A stretch of DNA of 64,000 nt from Pseudomonas sp. Ant30-3 (GCF_000690905.1 NZ_JMCL01000059.1:124001-188000); one strand, 5' to 3'; numbered from the stretch's first letter, positions 1 to 11,209 are shown. Numbers and translations are program-made. Notes: generated by a model from the letters alone, not told the origin.

Positions 1-77
1 TCAATCTGCCGGAAAACTGGGCGACGGCCCAACCCAGTGCCCAGCAGCATTCGCGGGAACCGATACACGTTTCGTGA
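1..77 (+). CDS. possible 3' end of an unidentified plus-strand gene
   Basis: One plus-strand frame is open from the window edge to a TGA at 75-77 and encodes about 24 residues (starting NLPENWAT, ending PIHVS). It stops just before a strong hairpin that could terminate transcription from both sides. This would fit the end of a gene convergent with recX. With so few residues no family can be recognised, and a chance open frame is quite possible. Confidence 0.3.
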   Translation, partial: NLPENWATAQPSAQQHSREPIHVS

Positions 78-80
78 AGC

Positions 81-116
81 AAAAAAAAACGGCCCGCTAT
101 TCAAATAGCGGGCCGT
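81..116 (-). terminator. Rho-independent terminator after recA-recX
   Basis: A 13-bp perfect stem (arms 89-101 and 104-116, core GGCCCGC) lies immediately downstream of recX. On the minus strand it is followed by a run of nine T (the A run at 81-89). The plus strand has only a TTTT run, so it is strongest for recX but may work in both directions. Confidence 0.85.
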
Positions 117-121
117 TTTGA

Positions 122-589
122 TTAATCGTCCATCCCTCGACCGCTGAACATGCGGCTGATCATCTCCATGGAATAACCCCGATAACTGAGGAAGCAGCCT
201 TGCTTGGCGCGTTCCCGTGCATCTATCGGTAGATGCCCGGAGAACTTGCGTCGCCAGGTATCCTCCAGTTGCTCCTGCCAGTTGATACCGCTTTCGCGGA
301 TAGCGAGTTCGATATCTGCACGCTGCAGACCGCGCTGACTCAACTCTTCGCGAATACGCGAAGGGCCGTGGCCGGAGCGGGCCCGATAGGAGACAAAGCT
401 TTCGAGGTAACGTGATTCGGACAGCAAGCCCTCTTCCGTCAAGCGGTCAAGTGCTGCGTCGATCATCTCGGGGAGTGCGCCGCGCTGACGCAGTTTGCGC
501 GTCAGCTCGACTCGACCGTGCTCGCGTCGCGCGAGCAGGTCCATTGCGGTCCGCCGCACTGCGACGGGTGTATCGAGTACGGCGGTCAT
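122..589 (-). CDS. recX: RecX, regulator of RecA
   Basis: RecX binds RecA filaments and restrains their extension, limiting recombinase and SOS co-protease activity. The 155-residue product is all-helical in character and carries the conserved RecX segments [11 protein letters not shown] near the N terminus and [18 protein letters not shown] in the middle, with the C-terminal YRGYSMEMI motif. Length matches pseudomonad RecX. The ATG at 589 gives the start [11 protein letters not shown] seen in relatives; a TTG four codons upstream at 601 overlaps the recA stop and is an alternative. It follows recA by 8 bp and is probably cotranscribed with it, so it should be SOS-induced. Confidence 0.93.
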   Translation of the reverse strand: MTAVLDTPVAVRRTAMDLLARREHGRVELTRKLRQRGALPEMIDAALDRLTEEGLLSESRYLESFVSYRARSGHGPSRIREELSQRGLQRADIELAIRESGINWQEQLEDTWRRKFSGHLPIDARERAKQGCFLSYRGYSMEMISRMFSGRGMDD

Positions 590-597
590 CGGATCAA

Positions 598-1650
598 TCA
601 AACATCCACATCAACCAGGTCATCAGCTTTCACTCGGTCTGCCGCCGCTTTAACGTCCGGTGCAGGAGTCAGAAGCTTGTCGCGCAGTTGCTTCTCAAGC
701 TTGGCGGCGATTTCCGGATTGTCTGCCAGGAACTTGGCCGAGTTGGCCTTGCCTTGACCGATCTTGGTGCCTTCATAGGCATACCAGGCACCGGACTTCT
801 CGACGAAGCCATGAAGCACACCCAAGTCGATCATCTCGCCATTGAGGTAGATGCCCTTGCCGTAAAGAATCTGGAACTCGGCCTGACGGAATGGCGAAGC
901 GACCTTGTTCTTCACGACCTTGACGCGGGTTTCGCTACCAACGACTTCGTCACCTTCTTTCACCGCGCCAGTACGGCGGATATCCAGACGAACCGATGCA
1001 TAGAACTTCAGCGCGTTACCACCGGTGGTGGTTTCAGGGCTGCCGAACATCACGCCGATCTTCATACGGATCTGGTTGATGAAGATAACCAGGCAGTTGG
1101 CGTTCTTGATGTTGCCGGTGATTTTACGCAGCGCCTGAGACATCAGACGAGCCTGCAGGCCCACGTGCATGTCACCCATTTCGCCTTCGATTTCAGCCTT
1201 TGGCACCAGCGCTGCTACGGAGTCGACAATGATCACGTCAACCGCGTTGGAACGCACCAGCATGTCGGTGATTTCCAGGGCTTGCTCGCCAGTGTCCGGC
1301 TGAGAAACCAGCAGGTCATCAACGTTGACGCCCAGCTTGAGAGCGTATTCCGGGTCGAGGGCGTGTTCAGCATCGACGAATGCGCAGGTCGCGCCGGCTT
1401 TTTGAGCCTGGGCGATCACGGACAATGTCAGTGTGGTTTTACCGGAGGATTCTGGACCGTAGATTTCAACGATACGGCCTTTTGGCAGGCCGCCAATGCC
1501 CAGCGCAATGTCCAGACCCAGAGAGCCAGTAGAGATGGATGGGATCGCCTGACGGTCCTGATCGCCCATACGCATTACGGCACCCTTGCCGAATTGACGT
1601 TCGATCTGACCCAGGGCCGCAGCCAAGGCTTTCTTCTTGTTGTCGTCCAT
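598..1650 (-). CDS. recA: RecA recombinase
   Basis: RecA is the ATP-dependent strand-exchange protein of homologous recombination and the co-protease that triggers LexA self-cleavage. The 350-residue product begins [20 protein letters not shown] and has the Walker A motif GPESSGKTT at residues 65-73, followed by the typical [12 protein letters not shown] and [21 protein letters not shown] segments (loop L2). The C terminus is acidic (DDLVDVDV), as usual. I chose the ATG at 1650 because it gives the family's N terminus; an upstream in-frame extension to 1722 would run through the operator. A LexA box lies 41 bp upstream. recX follows in the same orientation. Confidence 0.98.
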   Translation of the reverse strand: MDDNKKKALAAALGQIERQFGKGAVMRMGDQDRQAIPSISTGSLGLDIALGIGGLPKGRIVEIYGPESSGKTTLTLSVIAQAQKAGATCAFVDAEHALDPEYALKLGVNVDDLLVSQPDTGEQALEITDMLVRSNAVDVIIVDSVAALVPKAEIEGEMGDMHVGLQARLMSQALRKITGNIKNANCLVIFINQIRMKIGVMFGSPETTTGGNALKFYASVRLDIRRTGAVKEGDEVVGSETRVKVVKNKVASPFRQAEFQILYGKGIYLNGEMIDLGVLHGFVEKSGAWYAYEGTKIGQGKANSAKFLADNPEIAAKLEKQLRDKLLTPAPDVKAAADRVKADDLVDVDV

Positions 1651-1690
1651 TAAAGTCCTCACGTAATCAATAAGGCCTGACGGCCAACAC

Positions 1691-1706
1691 CTGTATAAGT
1701 AGACAG
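1691..1706 (-). promoter_or_regulatory. LexA (SOS) box of recA
   Basis: The sequence CTGTATAAGTAGACAG matches the gammaproteobacterial LexA operator CTGT-N8-ACAG exactly, with an AT-rich centre. It lies between the pncC stop and the recA start, where an operator covering the recA promoter is expected. Confidence 0.9.
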
Positions 1707-1733
1707 TATTATTCCACAGCACTTCAAGATCGC

Positions 1734-2234
1734 CTACCCCTGATTTGAGATTTCTCCCGTCGCGTGGCGCAGCAGCCCCTCTAGCGCGGCCTTCACCGTT
1801 TGTCGGCGAACTTCGTCACGGTTACCGGGGAAATGCTGAACCTCGCTGAACACCCGCTCGCCCACGCCCCAGGCCAGCCATACGGTGCCCACCGGTTTGT
1901 TCGGCGAGCCTCCATCCGGACCGGCGACACCGCTGACCGCAACGGCGAAATAGGCGCGACTTTTCTCCTGGGCGCCCCGCACCATGGCCTCCACCACTTC
2001 GCAACTGACCGCTCCCACCGTCGCAAACAACTCGGGCGGGACATTCAGTTGCTCGGTTTTCTGGCGATTGGAATACGTGACATAGCCGGCTTCAAACCAC
2101 GCCGAACTCCCCGGGATGCGAGTGATCGCCTCCGAGATGCCGCCCCCGGTACAGGACTCCGCTGCGGTGACATGAGCATTGAGAACCTGCAGGCGTCTGC
2201 CAAGTTCAGCGGCGAGCTGAGTGATTTCTTTCAC
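1734..2234 (-). CDS. pncC: PncC / CinA C-terminal domain nicotinamide-nucleotide amidase
   Basis: PncC deamidates nicotinamide mononucleotide to nicotinic acid mononucleotide, returning NAD breakdown products such as those from DNA ligase to NAD synthesis. The 166-residue protein is a stand-alone CinA C-terminal domain, with [16 protein letters not shown] near residue 25 and [20 protein letters not shown] near residue 100, which carry the catalytic serine and substrate loop. I prefer the GTG start at 2234 because GGAG sits six bases before it; the ATG at 2240 abuts that GGAG too closely. Placement directly before recA, next to mutS, is the usual Pseudomonas arrangement. Confidence 0.9.
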   Translation of the reverse strand: MKEITQLAAELGRRLQVLNAHVTAAESCTGGGISEAITRIPGSSAWFEAGYVTYSNRQKTEQLNVPPELFATVGAVSCEVVEAMVRGAQEKSRAYFAVAVSGVAGPDGGSPNKPVGTVWLAWGVGERVFSEVQHFPGNRDEVRRQTVKAALEGLLRHATGEISNQG

Positions 2235-2531
2235 GGTCATCTCCAGAGCGAGCGGAATGCGATCTACCGTACACGAGCAAATCGCGCTTGCAAGGCACAG
2301 GGTCGATCAAAATGTTAGCGGGAAAAACCCAGGTTGCAGGAACCGCAAAAAACGGGACTTCTGACCGATCAGCCGCATCATCAGGTCTCACTTCAGCACG
2401 GCCTTCGCGCTTGGCAGGCTTTGATGCCTGCGTCACTCCGACTGCCCATGGTAACCTTGCGCCCATCGCGGAAAAGCCGGGCCGACGTCCCTCCTTTGCC
2501 CTACACCTTTCAACGAATTGCCTGATATCCG
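2235..2531. other. divergent intergenic region pncC / mutS
   Basis: About 297 bases separate the divergent pncC and mutS starts and must hold both promoters. I see no convincing operator, hairpin or conserved small gene. The open frames crossing it on both strands have no ribosome binding site or recognisable protein character. Confidence 0.5.
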
Positions 2532-5114
2532 ATGAATAAAGCACTCTCTTCCGACCTGTCCTCTCACACCCCAATGATGCAGCAGTATTGGCGCCTGAAG
2601 AACCAGCACCCCGACCAGCTCATGTTCTATCGCATGGGCGATTTCTACGAGATCTTCTACGAAGATGCGAAGAAAGCCGCCAAGTTACTGGACATCACCC
2701 TGACCGCCCGTGGGCAGTCGGCAGGCCAGGCGATTCCAATGTGCGGGATTCCTTACCACGCGGCGGAAGGTTATCTGGCGAAACTGGTCAAACTCGGCGA
2801 GTCGGTGGTGATCTGTGAACAGGTTGGCGATCCGGCAACCAGTAAGGGGCCGGTCGACCGACAGGTGGTGCGGATCATCACGCCGGGTACGGTCAGTGAT
2901 GAGGCCTTGCTCGATGAACGCCGCGACAACCTGATTGCAGCGGTACTCGGTGACGAGCGCCTGTTCGGTCTGGCGGTGCTGGACATCACCAGTGGCAACT
3001 TCACGGTGCTGGAGATCAAGGGCTGGGAGAACCTGTTGGCGGAACTGGAGCGGGTCAATCCAGTGGAGCTGATGATCCCGGATGACTGGCCGAAAGATCT
3101 GCCCGCGGAAAAACGTCGTGGGGTTCGGCGTCGTGCGCCGTGGGATTTCGAGCGCGACTCGGCGTTGAAAAGTCTCTGCCAGCAATTCTCGACTCAGGAC
3201 CTCAAAGGTTTCGGCTGCGAGAATCTGACCCTTGCGATTGGTGCCGCTGGCTGCCTGCTCAGTTACGCCAAGGAAACCCAGCGCACCGCCCTGCCCCACT
3301 TGCGCAGTCTGCGCCATGAGCGCCTGGACGACACGGTCGTGCTGGACGGTGCAAGTCGGCGCAATCTTGAGCTGGACACTAACCTGGCCGGTGGCCGCGA
3401 CAACACCCTGCAATCGGTGGTCGATCGCTGCCAGACCGCCATGGGCAGCCGCTTGCTGACGCGCTGGCTGAACCGGCCGCTGCGGGATCTGACGGTGCTG
3501 CTGGCACGACAGACTTCGATCACGTGCCTGCTCGATCGCTATCGGTTCGAGAAGCTGCAACCGCAGCTCAAGGAAATCGGCGACATCGAGCGGATTCTGG
3601 CGCGGATCGGTTTGCGCAATGCCCGCCCGCGTGACCTCGCACGGCTGCGCGATGCCCTCGGCGCGCTGCCCGAGTTGCAACAGGCGATGACCGAGCTGGA
3701 AGCCCCGCACATCATTCAACTGGCGGCGACCACCAGCACTTATCCGGAACTGGCGGCGCTGCTGGAAAAAGCAATCGTCGACAACCCGCCCGCGGTGATC
3801 CGCGATGGCGGCGTGTTGAAAACCGGTTACGACAGCGAACTCGATGACCTGCAATCATTGAGCGAAAACGCCGGACAGTTCCTGATTGACCTGGAGGCGC
3901 GCGAGAAGGCACGCACTGGTCTGTCGCATTTGAAGGTCGGTTACAACCGTATTCACGGCTACTTCATCGAACTGCCGAGCAAACAGGCTGAATCCGCGCC
4001 GGCCGATTACATTCGTCGCCAAACGCTCAAAGGTGCCGAGCGCTTCATCACGCCGGAACTAAAAGCGTTCGAAGACAAGGCCCTGTCGGCGAAAAGCCGG
4101 GCGTTGGCCCGCGAGAAGATGTTGTATGAGGCGCTGCTCGAAGACCTGATTGGCCAATTGCCTCCGCTGCAGGACACCGCTGCTGCGTTGGCCGAGCTGG
4201 ATGTTCTGAGCAACCTCGCCGAGCGCGCACTGAATCTAGACCTGAACTGCCCACGCTTCGTCGATGAGCCGTGCATGCGCATCAACCAGGGTCGCCACCC
4301 GGTGGTAGAGCAAGTGTTGACCACCCCGTTTGTGGCTAACGATCTGAGCCTCGACGACAACACCCGAATGCTGGTGATCACCGGTCCGAACATGGGCGGT
4401 AAATCCACCTATATGCGGCAGACCGCTTTGATCGTGCTGCTCGCGCACATCGGCAGCTTTGTCCCGGCGGCGAGTTGCGAGCTGTCGCTGGTCGACCGGA
4501 TTTTCACCCGGATCGGCTCCAGTGACGACCTCGCGGGCGGGCGCTCGACGTTCATGGTCGAGATGAGCGAAACCGCGAACATTCTGCACAATGCTACCGA
4601 GCGCAGCCTGGTGCTGATGGACGAAGTCGGACGCGGCACCAGCACGTTCGACGGCCTGTCCCTGGCATGGGCAGCGGCGGAGCGTCTGGCGCATTTGCGC
4701 GCCTATACGTTGTTCGCCACCCACTATTTCGAGCTGACGGTCTTGCCGGAAGCCCAGCCGTTGGTGGCCAACGTGCACCTCAATGCGACCGAACACAACG
4801 AGCGCATTGTGTTTCTTCACCACGTGTTGCCAGGACCGGCCAGCCAGAGTTATGGCCTAGCGGTTGCGCAACTGGCCGGCGTGCCAAGCGAAGTGATCGT
4901 GCGTGCCCGTGAGCACCTCGGTCGGCTGGAAGCGACGGCGCTGCCGCATGAAGTGCCGAAGCCAGTCAAAGGCAAACCGGCCGCGCCACAGCAGAGCGAC
5001 ATGTTCGCCAGCCTGCCGCACCCGGTGCTGGATGACCTGGCCAAGCTGGACCTGGATGACATGACGCCGCGCCGCGCGCTGGAAATGCTCTATACACTAA
5101 AGACACGGATCTAA
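2532..5114 (+). CDS. mutS: MutS DNA mismatch repair protein
   Basis: MutS recognises base mismatches and small loops and recruits MutL. The 860-residue product has the mismatch-reading Phe-x-Glu motif (F38, E40 in GDFYEIF), the connector and lever regions, the Walker A motif [10 protein letters not shown] at about residues 616-625, the Walker B region [15 protein letters not shown] and the HxH segment FATHYFELT. The C terminus ends with a short helical stretch ([16 protein letters not shown]), which in homologues mediates dimer or tetramer contacts. It reads alone on the plus strand, divergent from pncC, with fdxA 141 bp downstream. Confidence 0.98.
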   Translation: MNKALSSDLSSHTPMMQQYWRLKNQHPDQLMFYRMGDFYEIFYEDAKKAAKLLDITLTARGQSAGQAIPMCGIPYHAAEGYLAKLVKLGESVVICEQVGDPATSKGPVDRQVVRIITPGTVSDEALLDERRDNLIAAVLGDERLFGLAVLDITSGNFTVLEIKGWENLLAELERVNPVELMIPDDWPKDLPAEKRRGVRRRAPWDFERDSALKSLCQQFSTQDLKGFGCENLTLAIGAAGCLLSYAKETQRTALPHLRSLRHERLDDTVVLDGASRRNLELDTNLAGGRDNTLQSVVDRCQTAMGSRLLTRWLNRPLRDLTVLLARQTSITCLLDRYRFEKLQPQLKEIGDIERILARIGLRNARPRDLARLRDALGALPELQQAMTELEAPHIIQLAATTSTYPELAALLEKAIVDNPPAVIRDGGVLKTGYDSELDDLQSLSENAGQFLIDLEAREKARTGLSHLKVGYNRIHGYFIELPSKQAESAPADYIRRQTLKGAERFITPELKAFEDKALSAKSRALAREKMLYEALLEDLIGQLPPLQDTAAALAELDVLSNLAERALNLDLNCPRFVDEPCMRINQGRHPVVEQVLTTPFVANDLSLDDNTRMLVITGPNMGGKSTYMRQTALIVLLAHIGSFVPAASCELSLVDRIFTRIGSSDDLAGGRSTFMVEMSETANILHNATERSLVLMDEVGRGTSTFDGLSLAWAAAERLAHLRAYTLFATHYFELTVLPEAQPLVANVHLNATEHNERIVFLHHVLPGPASQSYGLAVAQLAGVPSEVIVRAREHLGRLEATALPHEVPKPVKGKPAAPQQSDMFASLPHPVLDDLAKLDLDDMTPRRALEMLYTLKTRI

Positions 5115-5131
5115 CGCACTTGCCTGCAAGC

Positions 5132-5140
5132 TGTTAGAAT
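5132..5140 (+). promoter_or_regulatory. candidate extended -10 promoter of fdxA
   Basis: TGTTAGAAT combines a TG extension with a TAGAAT -10 hexamer, 116 bp before the fdxA start. There is no good -35 hexamer at 16-18 bp. The same TGTTAGAATC string occurs before map. Confidence 0.4.
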
Positions 5141-5148
5141 CTCGCGCG

Positions 5149-5199
5149 GTTTGGGATGCTGCAGGCTACAGCCTGGCTTGCAGACTATCGCTCCCAAAC
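5149..5199 (+). other. structured 5' leader hairpin of fdxA
   Basis: The outer arms GTTTGGGA (5149-5156) and TCCCAAAC (5192-5199) pair perfectly. Inside them CTGCA/TGCAG and CAGGC/GCCTG form a second stem. It begins just after the candidate -10 and would lie at the 5' end of the fdxA mRNA. It has no T run, so it is not a simple terminator. Its function is unknown. Confidence 0.45.
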
Positions 5200-5255
5200 C
5201 CGGCGACCCCAACGTGAAGGGGCTCCGCTGCAGCCGCCTGAGGAGAGAATTAGAA

Positions 5256-5579
5256 ATGACCTTCGTCGTCACCGACAACTGCATCAAGTGCAAGTACACC
5301 GACTGCGTAGAAGTCTGTCCGGTGGACTGCTTTTACGAAGGCCCGAACTTCCTGGTGATTCACCCGGATGAGTGCATCGACTGCGCACTGTGCGAACCGG
5401 AATGCCCTGCCGTGGCCATCTTCTCGGAGGATGAAGTGCCTGCTGGCATGGAGAAATTCATTCAGTTGAACGTCGAGTTGGCAGAGATCTGGCCGAACAT
5501 TACTGAACGTAAAGACCCATTGCCCGATTCTGCGGCATGGGATGGCAAACCAGGCAAAATTGAACACCTCGAACGCTGA
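5256..5579 (+). CDS. fdxA: FdxA, seven-iron ferredoxin
   Basis: A small cytoplasmic electron carrier of the Azotobacter FdI type, 107 residues. Nine cysteines lie at 9, 12, 17, 21, 25, 40, 43, 46 and 50; the spacing CxxCxxxxCxxxCP plus CxxCxxCxxxCP is that of a protein with one [3Fe-4S] and one [4Fe-4S] cluster. The C-terminal half ([14 protein letters not shown] and following) is the family extension. The ATG at 5256 is preceded by GAGGAGAG, a strong ribosome binding site; longer in-frame readings upstream run into the leader hairpin. A terminator follows, isolating it from rsmZ. Confidence 0.96.
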   Translation: MTFVVTDNCIKCKYTDCVEVCPVDCFYEGPNFLVIHPDECIDCALCEPECPAVAIFSEDEVPAGMEKFIQLNVELAEIWPNITERKDPLPDSAAWDGKPGKIEHLER

Positions 5580-5594
5580 TTTTCCCGCGTTCCG

Positions 5595-5618
5595 AAAAGG
5601 CCCTCTGCGGGCCTTTTT
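5595..5618 (+). terminator. fdxA terminator
   Basis: The stem AAAAGGCCC / GGGCCTTTT with loop TCTGC is followed by T-rich sequence 16 bp after the fdxA stop. Confidence 0.85.
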
Positions 5619-5632
5619 GCTTTTCTGAAGGC

Positions 5633-5760
5633 AAAAAAAGGGGCGGTTTGACCCGCCCACATTTTTCCCTATTCCCTGTGTTCCTTTTCATCGTCCTGAT
5701 GAATTGCTTCCGGCAATGTCCTTATCCCTCATCCCTGAAGGTTGTGTCCGTCCGTCGACA
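5633..5760 (-). ncRNA. rsmZ: RsmZ small RNA (RsmA/RsmE-sequestering)
   Basis: RsmZ is a GacS/GacA-controlled RNA that titrates RsmA/CsrA-family translational repressors. The predicted transcript of about 128 nt starts TGTCGACGGACGGACA and contains ten GGA triplets. Three are presented in hairpin loops: TGTC..GACA at the 5' end, ATTGC-CGGAA-GCAAT, and TTCATC-AGGAC-GATGAA. The others sit in single-stranded linkers such as AGGGAT and AGGGAA. It ends in a GC stem (GGGCGG/CCGCCC) plus seven T, a Rho-independent terminator. The location between fdxA and rpoS and the orientation are those of rsmZ in other pseudomonads. No protein-coding frame competes. Confidence 0.93.
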
Positions 5761-5768
5761 CACCCCGA

Positions 5769-5796
5769 ATACTAGAGGGTTCTTGAACAAGAGCAA
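5769..5796 (-). promoter_or_regulatory. rsmZ core promoter
   Basis: On the minus strand TTGCTC (5796-5791) and TAGTAT (5774-5769) are separated by 16 bp, a sigma-70 arrangement that places +1 at about 5760-5762, the first base of the RsmZ sequence. Confidence 0.7.
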
Positions 5797-5934
5797 ACGA
5801 CAGCCCGGACCGGAAATGACAGAGACATAACTAAGCCAGTCAGTTAATACTCATCTAAATCAATGACCTGACCAAAATCCCGTTGGGCGAATGGCAGTGC
5901 ACCGATGAATAAAAATACCGAATACTTACGCAAC

Positions 5935-5952
5935 AGTAAGCTAAGGCTTACA
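5935..5952 (-). promoter_or_regulatory. GacA upstream activating sequence of rsmZ
   Basis: On the minus strand TGTAAG-CCTTAG-CTTACT matches the GacA-dependent UAS consensus TGTAAG-N6-CTTACA at all but the last base. Its centre is about 184 bp upstream of the predicted rsmZ start, the distance known for Gac-controlled small RNA genes. Confidence 0.85.
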
Positions 5953-6000
5953 CCTCGAAACTCCAGATTCCAAAATCCGTTCACGGCTATCGCAGGCAAC

Positions 6001-6027
6001 AAAAAGCCCCAAACCAGTTGGGGCTTT
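6001..6027 (-). terminator. rpoS terminator
   Basis: The stem AAAGCCCCAA / TTGGGGCTTT with loop CTGGT (minus strand) is followed by a T run (A run at 6001-6005). It lies 18 bp after the rpoS stop and separates rpoS from the rsmZ control region. Confidence 0.85.
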
Positions 6028-6044
6028 GTGTTGGGCGGAGTGCG

Positions 6045-7052
6045 TTACTGAAACAACGACTCGCTCGACAAACCATTCTTCTCGAGAATTTCCCGAAGGC
6101 GTTTAAGCCCCTCTACCTGAATCTGTCTGACCCTCTCACGGGTCAGGCCAATTTCCAGGCCCACATCCTCAAGCGTGCTGCTTTCGTGCCCGCGCAGGCC
6201 GAAGCGGCGTACCACCACCTCACGTTGCTTATCGGTCAGTTCCGAGAGCCATTGATCAATGCTCTGCGACAGGTCGTCATCCTGCAGCAACTCGCATGGA
6301 TCAGTCGGACGGTCATCGGTAAGGGTATCCAGCAAGGTTTTATCCGAGTCCGGGCCCAGCGAGACATCGACTGAAGAAACCCGCTCGTTCAGGCCCAGCA
6401 TGCGCTTGACCTCTGCAACCGGTTTTTCCAGCAGGTTAGCGATTTCTTCCGGTGAGGGTTCGTGATCGAGCTTCTGCGTGAGCTCGCGCGCAGCCCGCAG
6501 GTACACGTTGAGTTCCTTGACGACATGAATAGGTAACCGGATAGTGCGGGTCTGATTCATGATCGCGCGCTCGATGGTCTGACGAATCCACCATGTCGCA
6601 TAGGTAGAAAATCGGAAGCCACGTTCAGGATCGAATTTTTCCACGGCGCGAATCAGCCCGAGGTTCCCTTCCTCGATGAGATCCAGCAGCGATAATCCGC
6701 GATTGACATAGCGCCTGGCAATTTTCACCACCAGCCGCAGGTTGCTTTCAATCATGCGTTTGCGCCCGGCCGGATCACCACTTTGCGACAAACGTGCAAA
6801 GTGAACTTCTTCTTCCGGGGACAGTAGAGGGGAAAAGCCGATTTCATTGAGGTACAGCTGCGTGGCGTCGAGAGCGCGCGTGTAATCAATGTATTTGTGT
6901 TGCTTCAACGAAGTGGAGTTTTTGGATTTGGCACGAACGGAAGGTGGAGCAGCCCCTTCATCATTCGACATCGAATCCGTATCGATATCGGCCTCCATAA
7001 GGAGAACCTCATCGCCGATGTCAAACTCCGGCACTTCTTTACTGAGAGCCAT
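6045..7052 (-). CDS. rpoS: RpoS, stationary-phase and stress sigma factor
   Basis: Sigma-38 directs RNA polymerase to general stress and stationary-phase promoters. The 335-residue protein has the sigma-70 family regions in order: region 1.2 ([21 protein letters not shown]), region 2 ([48 protein letters not shown], about residues 112-160), region 3 and region 4.2 ([26 protein letters not shown]) near the C terminus. Length is that of pseudomonad RpoS. It lies 104 bp after nlpD; in relatives much rpoS transcription starts upstream within or before nlpD. The gene is also a known target of Gac/Rsm-dependent control, and rsmZ is its immediate neighbour. Confidence 0.98.
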   Translation of the reverse strand: MALSKEVPEFDIGDEVLLMEADIDTDSMSNDEGAAPPSVRAKSKNSTSLKQHKYIDYTRALDATQLYLNEIGFSPLLSPEEEVHFARLSQSGDPAGRKRMIESNLRLVVKIARRYVNRGLSLLDLIEEGNLGLIRAVEKFDPERGFRFSTYATWWIRQTIERAIMNQTRTIRLPIHVVKELNVYLRAARELTQKLDHEPSPEEIANLLEKPVAEVKRMLGLNERVSSVDVSLGPDSDKTLLDTLTDDRPTDPCELLQDDDLSQSIDQWLSELTDKQREVVVRRFGLRGHESSTLEDVGLEIGLTRERVRQIQVEGLKRLREILEKNGLSSESLFQ

Positions 7053-7156
7053 TGTTATAGTCCTTTGGTGAGTTCGACCTCAAGCTCAAGCGACGCCTTG
7101 ATCCTTGGCAACGCTGAGCCTGTCCCCTCTACGCGACGGAACAGGCTGGAAAGCAA

Positions 7157-8014
7157 TCAACGACGCGGCAGGAATTGCAGCGGATCTACAGGTTTACCTT
7201 GTCGGCGAATCTCAAAATGCAGTTTCACCCGGTCTGTACCCGTTGACCCCATTTCGGCAATTGTTTGCCCGACCTTGACCTGCTGCCCCTCCCGAACCAA
7301 CAGCCTGCGGTTATGTCCGTAGGCACTGACGTAGGTATCGCTGTGTTTGATGATGACTAATTCGCCGTAGCCCCTTAAGCCACTCCCGGCGTATACCACC
7401 GTCCCATCAGACGCAGCTAAAACAGGCTGTCCCAAATCTCCGGCGATATCAATTCCTTTATTCAAACTGCCGTTTGAAGAGAATTTTCCAATCAGAATGC
7501 CATTGGAAGGCCATCCCCAGCCGGTCGGGGCCGGGCCTGCAGGAGGCAATGGAGCAGCAGACGGCTTGTTTGCGACGGACGGTATAACCGCCGTACTGCC
7601 CCCGGTCGCACCTGCTGCCGGGCGGCGAAACACTGTGGTTTTACTCGACGATGAAGGCGTTGAAGTTGTTGAACTGGTCACCGTAGTTGGTGTTGAACCA
7701 GTGCGTCCATCGAAGCGAATCGTCTGGCCCGGACGGATAGTGTATGGCGCAGGAATATTGTTCCGTGCCGCCAGCGCCTTGTAGTCCCAGCCGTAGCGGA
7801 AAGCGATCGAAAACAAAGTGTCTTTTGGACGGACCACGTACTGACCCGTGGTCACTGCCGGGCGCTGCGCCGCGGCCTTGTTGCGATCAACGACGCGCAC
7901 GTCGCTGGATTTGTTGCTGGAACAACCAACCAGCAAGGTGCTCAAGACAAGGCCAGTCACCAGGCGCTGAAAGCTCGTTGTACCCATTCGCTGCGCAATG
8001 ACTGTGAGACTCAC
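7157..8014 (-). CDS. nlpD: NlpD, LysM/M23 lipoprotein activator of cell-wall amidase
   Basis: NlpD is an outer-membrane lipoprotein of the divisome that activates the AmiC-type amidase for daughter-cell separation. The 285-residue product has a signal peptide ending in the lipobox LVGC (acylated Cys at 31), a LysM peptidoglycan-binding repeat at about 59-102 (YVVRPKDTLFSIAFRYG) and a C-terminal LytM/M23 fold at about 185-285. The M23 zinc ligands are degenerate, as expected for an activator rather than an enzyme. The GTG at 8014 is preceded by AAGGGAG and gives the start VSLTVIAQRMGTTSF; longer frames would put 72 charged residues before the signal peptide. Confidence 0.94.
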   Translation of the reverse strand: MSLTVIAQRMGTTSFQRLVTGLVLSTLLVGCSSNKSSDVRVVDRNKAAAQRPAVTTGQYVVRPKDTLFSIAFRYGWDYKALAARNNIPAPYTIRPGQTIRFDGRTGSTPTTVTSSTTSTPSSSSKTTVFRRPAAGATGGSTAVIPSVANKPSAAPLPPAGPAPTGWGWPSNGILIGKFSSNGSLNKGIDIAGDLGQPVLAASDGTVVYAGSGLRGYGELVIIKHSDTYVSAYGHNRRLLVREGQQVKVGQTIAEMGSTGTDRVKLHFEIRRQGKPVDPLQFLPRR

Positions 8015-8213
8015 CCGCCGCTCCCTTTGTGGTGGCTGAAAATAGGGTTGCCGAAATTCGGCATGAAATGTCGCAAGTATACGGGCCGTGCAGCCTCTGT
8101 TTTTAATCGTGCAGGGCACACGTTTGCGCCCCGACGATCCAATCCGTTTAACTGACCGACGCCGCTGTAAGACAAAGCCGATCAAATAGAATTCAGCGTG
8201 ATGCGTTAAAAGC

Positions 8214-9627
<1,414 letters not shown>

Positions 9628-9640
<13 letters not shown>

Positions 9641-10686
9641 GGGCTGTCCGTCTGCCCCACCGGCACCAGATCGACTAGTTCGCGCACCAGTACGGTGGCA
9701 AAGCATCCGGCCGGCAGGACGAATTCCAGTTGCAGAATGTCAGGCTCGGGATAATGCCACGTCAACCCGGCAATGGGCAGTCGCAGGATGCGACGTTCGT
9801 GGCTCATACCGGCGTTGATCAACCAATCGCGAAGGTCTGCTTCGCGCGCGGCGATCGCCTGCTCCAGTTCATGGACAGCGCCCGTGGCCGGCGAGTCACC
9901 TTCGCCCCACTGCGGGCCGGTCGGGTGCAGGTCGAGAATCGCCAGGCGCGGGTCGCTGCACTCGGCTTCACCGGCCGGGAAAAAACTGCGGCTGTCGGTG
10001 AAGGCCAGCAGGTCGCCCACTTGAGCACGCTGCCAGGTGCCATCGGCAACCCGTGTGGCCAACACTTGGTTGAACAGGAAACTGCGCGCCGTGGATAGCA
10101 AACGCGAGCGTACATTGCGCTGCTCCGGCAACGCCTTGCGGGCCGCCCAGGCACGGGCATCGACGACATTACCGCCGTCGAAGCCAAAACGTTGAGCACC
10201 GAAATAATTGGGAATACCTTGTTTGGCGATCAACTGCAGACGTTCTTCGATAGTCGCTTTGTCGCCGGCAAATTGCGTCAGACGCAAGGTGAAACCATTG
10301 GCAGAATGAGCGCCGCGTTGCAATTTGCGTCTGTGCCGACCGGTCTTGAGAATTTTCAGCGTTTCGTTTTCCGCTGCCGACAGATCCGGATCCGCCTTGC
10401 CAGGCAGTTGCACACTGAACCACTGACGCGTGAGGGCCTGGCGATCCTTGAGCCCGGCATAACTGACAGTGCGCAGCGGAACGCCCGCTGCCTTGGCGAT
10501 CCGCCGGGCAGCTTCCTCGGTATTGAGCCCGCGTTTTTCCACCCAGATCCACAGATGCTCGCCATCGCCACTGAGGGGGATATCGAGTACCTCATCGACC
10601 TGAAAATCTTCTGCGGTTGCTTTCAATACCGCGGTGCCGAGTGCCTCACCGTATGCGCGCGGGCCGAGCAGTTGTGCTTCATTCAT
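9628..10686 (-). CDS. truD: TruD, tRNA pseudouridine-13 synthase
   Basis: Converts U13 of tRNA-Glu to pseudouridine. The 352-residue protein has the TruD catalytic motif [17 protein letters not shown] with the nucleophile Asp at about residue 81, the early motif [13 protein letters not shown] and the late motif [16 protein letters not shown] that frames the TruD insertion domain. It overlaps ispF by 4 bp upstream and surE by 13 bp downstream, the same order as in P. aeruginosa and E. coli. Confidence 0.97.
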
Positions 10687-11156
10687 GCGCGCAGCAACAA
10701 GGCAACGGCGTGCACGGCAATGCCTTCTTCGCGACCGACAAAACCAAGCTTTTCAGTAGTGGTAGCTTTCACGTTCACTTGATCCAACTCAACTTGGAGA
10801 TCCACGGCAATCAGCGCGCGCATCGATTCGATGTGCGGGGCCATTTTCGGCGCCTGGGCGACGATGGTGTTGTCGACGTTGCCGATTTTCCAGCCTTTGG
10901 CGTGGATCAGCGCGACAACATGGCGTAACAGCACGCGGCTGTCGGCACCTTTGAATGTCGGGTCGGTGTCCGGAAAATGTTTGCCGATATCACCCAACGC
11001 GGCCGCGCCGAGCAAGGCATCGCTCAAGGCGTGCAGCAGGACGTCACCGTCGGAGTGAGCGAGCAGCCCGAAGCCGTGTGCGATACGCACGCCGCCCAGA
11101 GTAATGAAATCGCCTTCAGCGAAACGGTGCACATCGTAGCCGTGGCCAATACGCAT
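10683..11156 (-). CDS. ispF: IspF, 2-C-methyl-D-erythritol 2,4-cyclodiphosphate synthase
   Basis: The fifth step of the MEP isoprenoid pathway, cyclising CDP-methylerythritol phosphate. The 157-residue product starts [12 protein letters not shown] with the zinc ligands Asp8 and His10, then [29 protein letters not shown], and near the end [24 protein letters not shown]. The length is standard. In this genome ispD is separated from ispF by the formaldehyde cluster and is not directly adjacent as in E. coli. Confidence 0.98.
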   Translation of the reverse strand: MRIGHGYDVHRFAEGDFITLGGVRIAHGFGLLAHSDGDVLLHALSDALLGAAALGDIGKHFPDTDPTFKGADSRVLLRHVVALIHAKGWKIGNVDNTIVAQAPKMAPHIESMRALIAVDLQVELDQVNVKATTTEKLGFVGREEGIAVHAVALLLRA

Positions 11157-11186
11157 AAAAAAACGCCCCGATTTTTGTCAGGGCGT
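11157..11186 (-). terminator. terminator between fghA and ispF
   Basis: Arms ACGCCC (11163-11168) and GGGCGT (11181-11186) are followed on the minus strand by seven T (11163-11157). It sits 24 bp after the fghA stop and ends directly at the ispF start codon, so the T run overlaps the ispF ribosome-binding region. Confidence 0.75.
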
Positions 11187-11209
11187 GATTCTACCTGCTT
11201 TGGCGAGTA

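Noticed and set aside
2206..2574. A 122-codon minus-strand frame overlapping the pncC start and crossing the pncC-mutS gap
   Set aside because: It overlaps pncC and the start of mutS, has an Arg-rich random composition and no ribosome binding site.
5924..5940. CTTAC-GCAACA-GTAAG inverted repeat close to the rsmZ UAS
   Set aside because: The half-sites are in the reverse order to the GacA consensus; the overlapping site at 5935-5952 fits properly.
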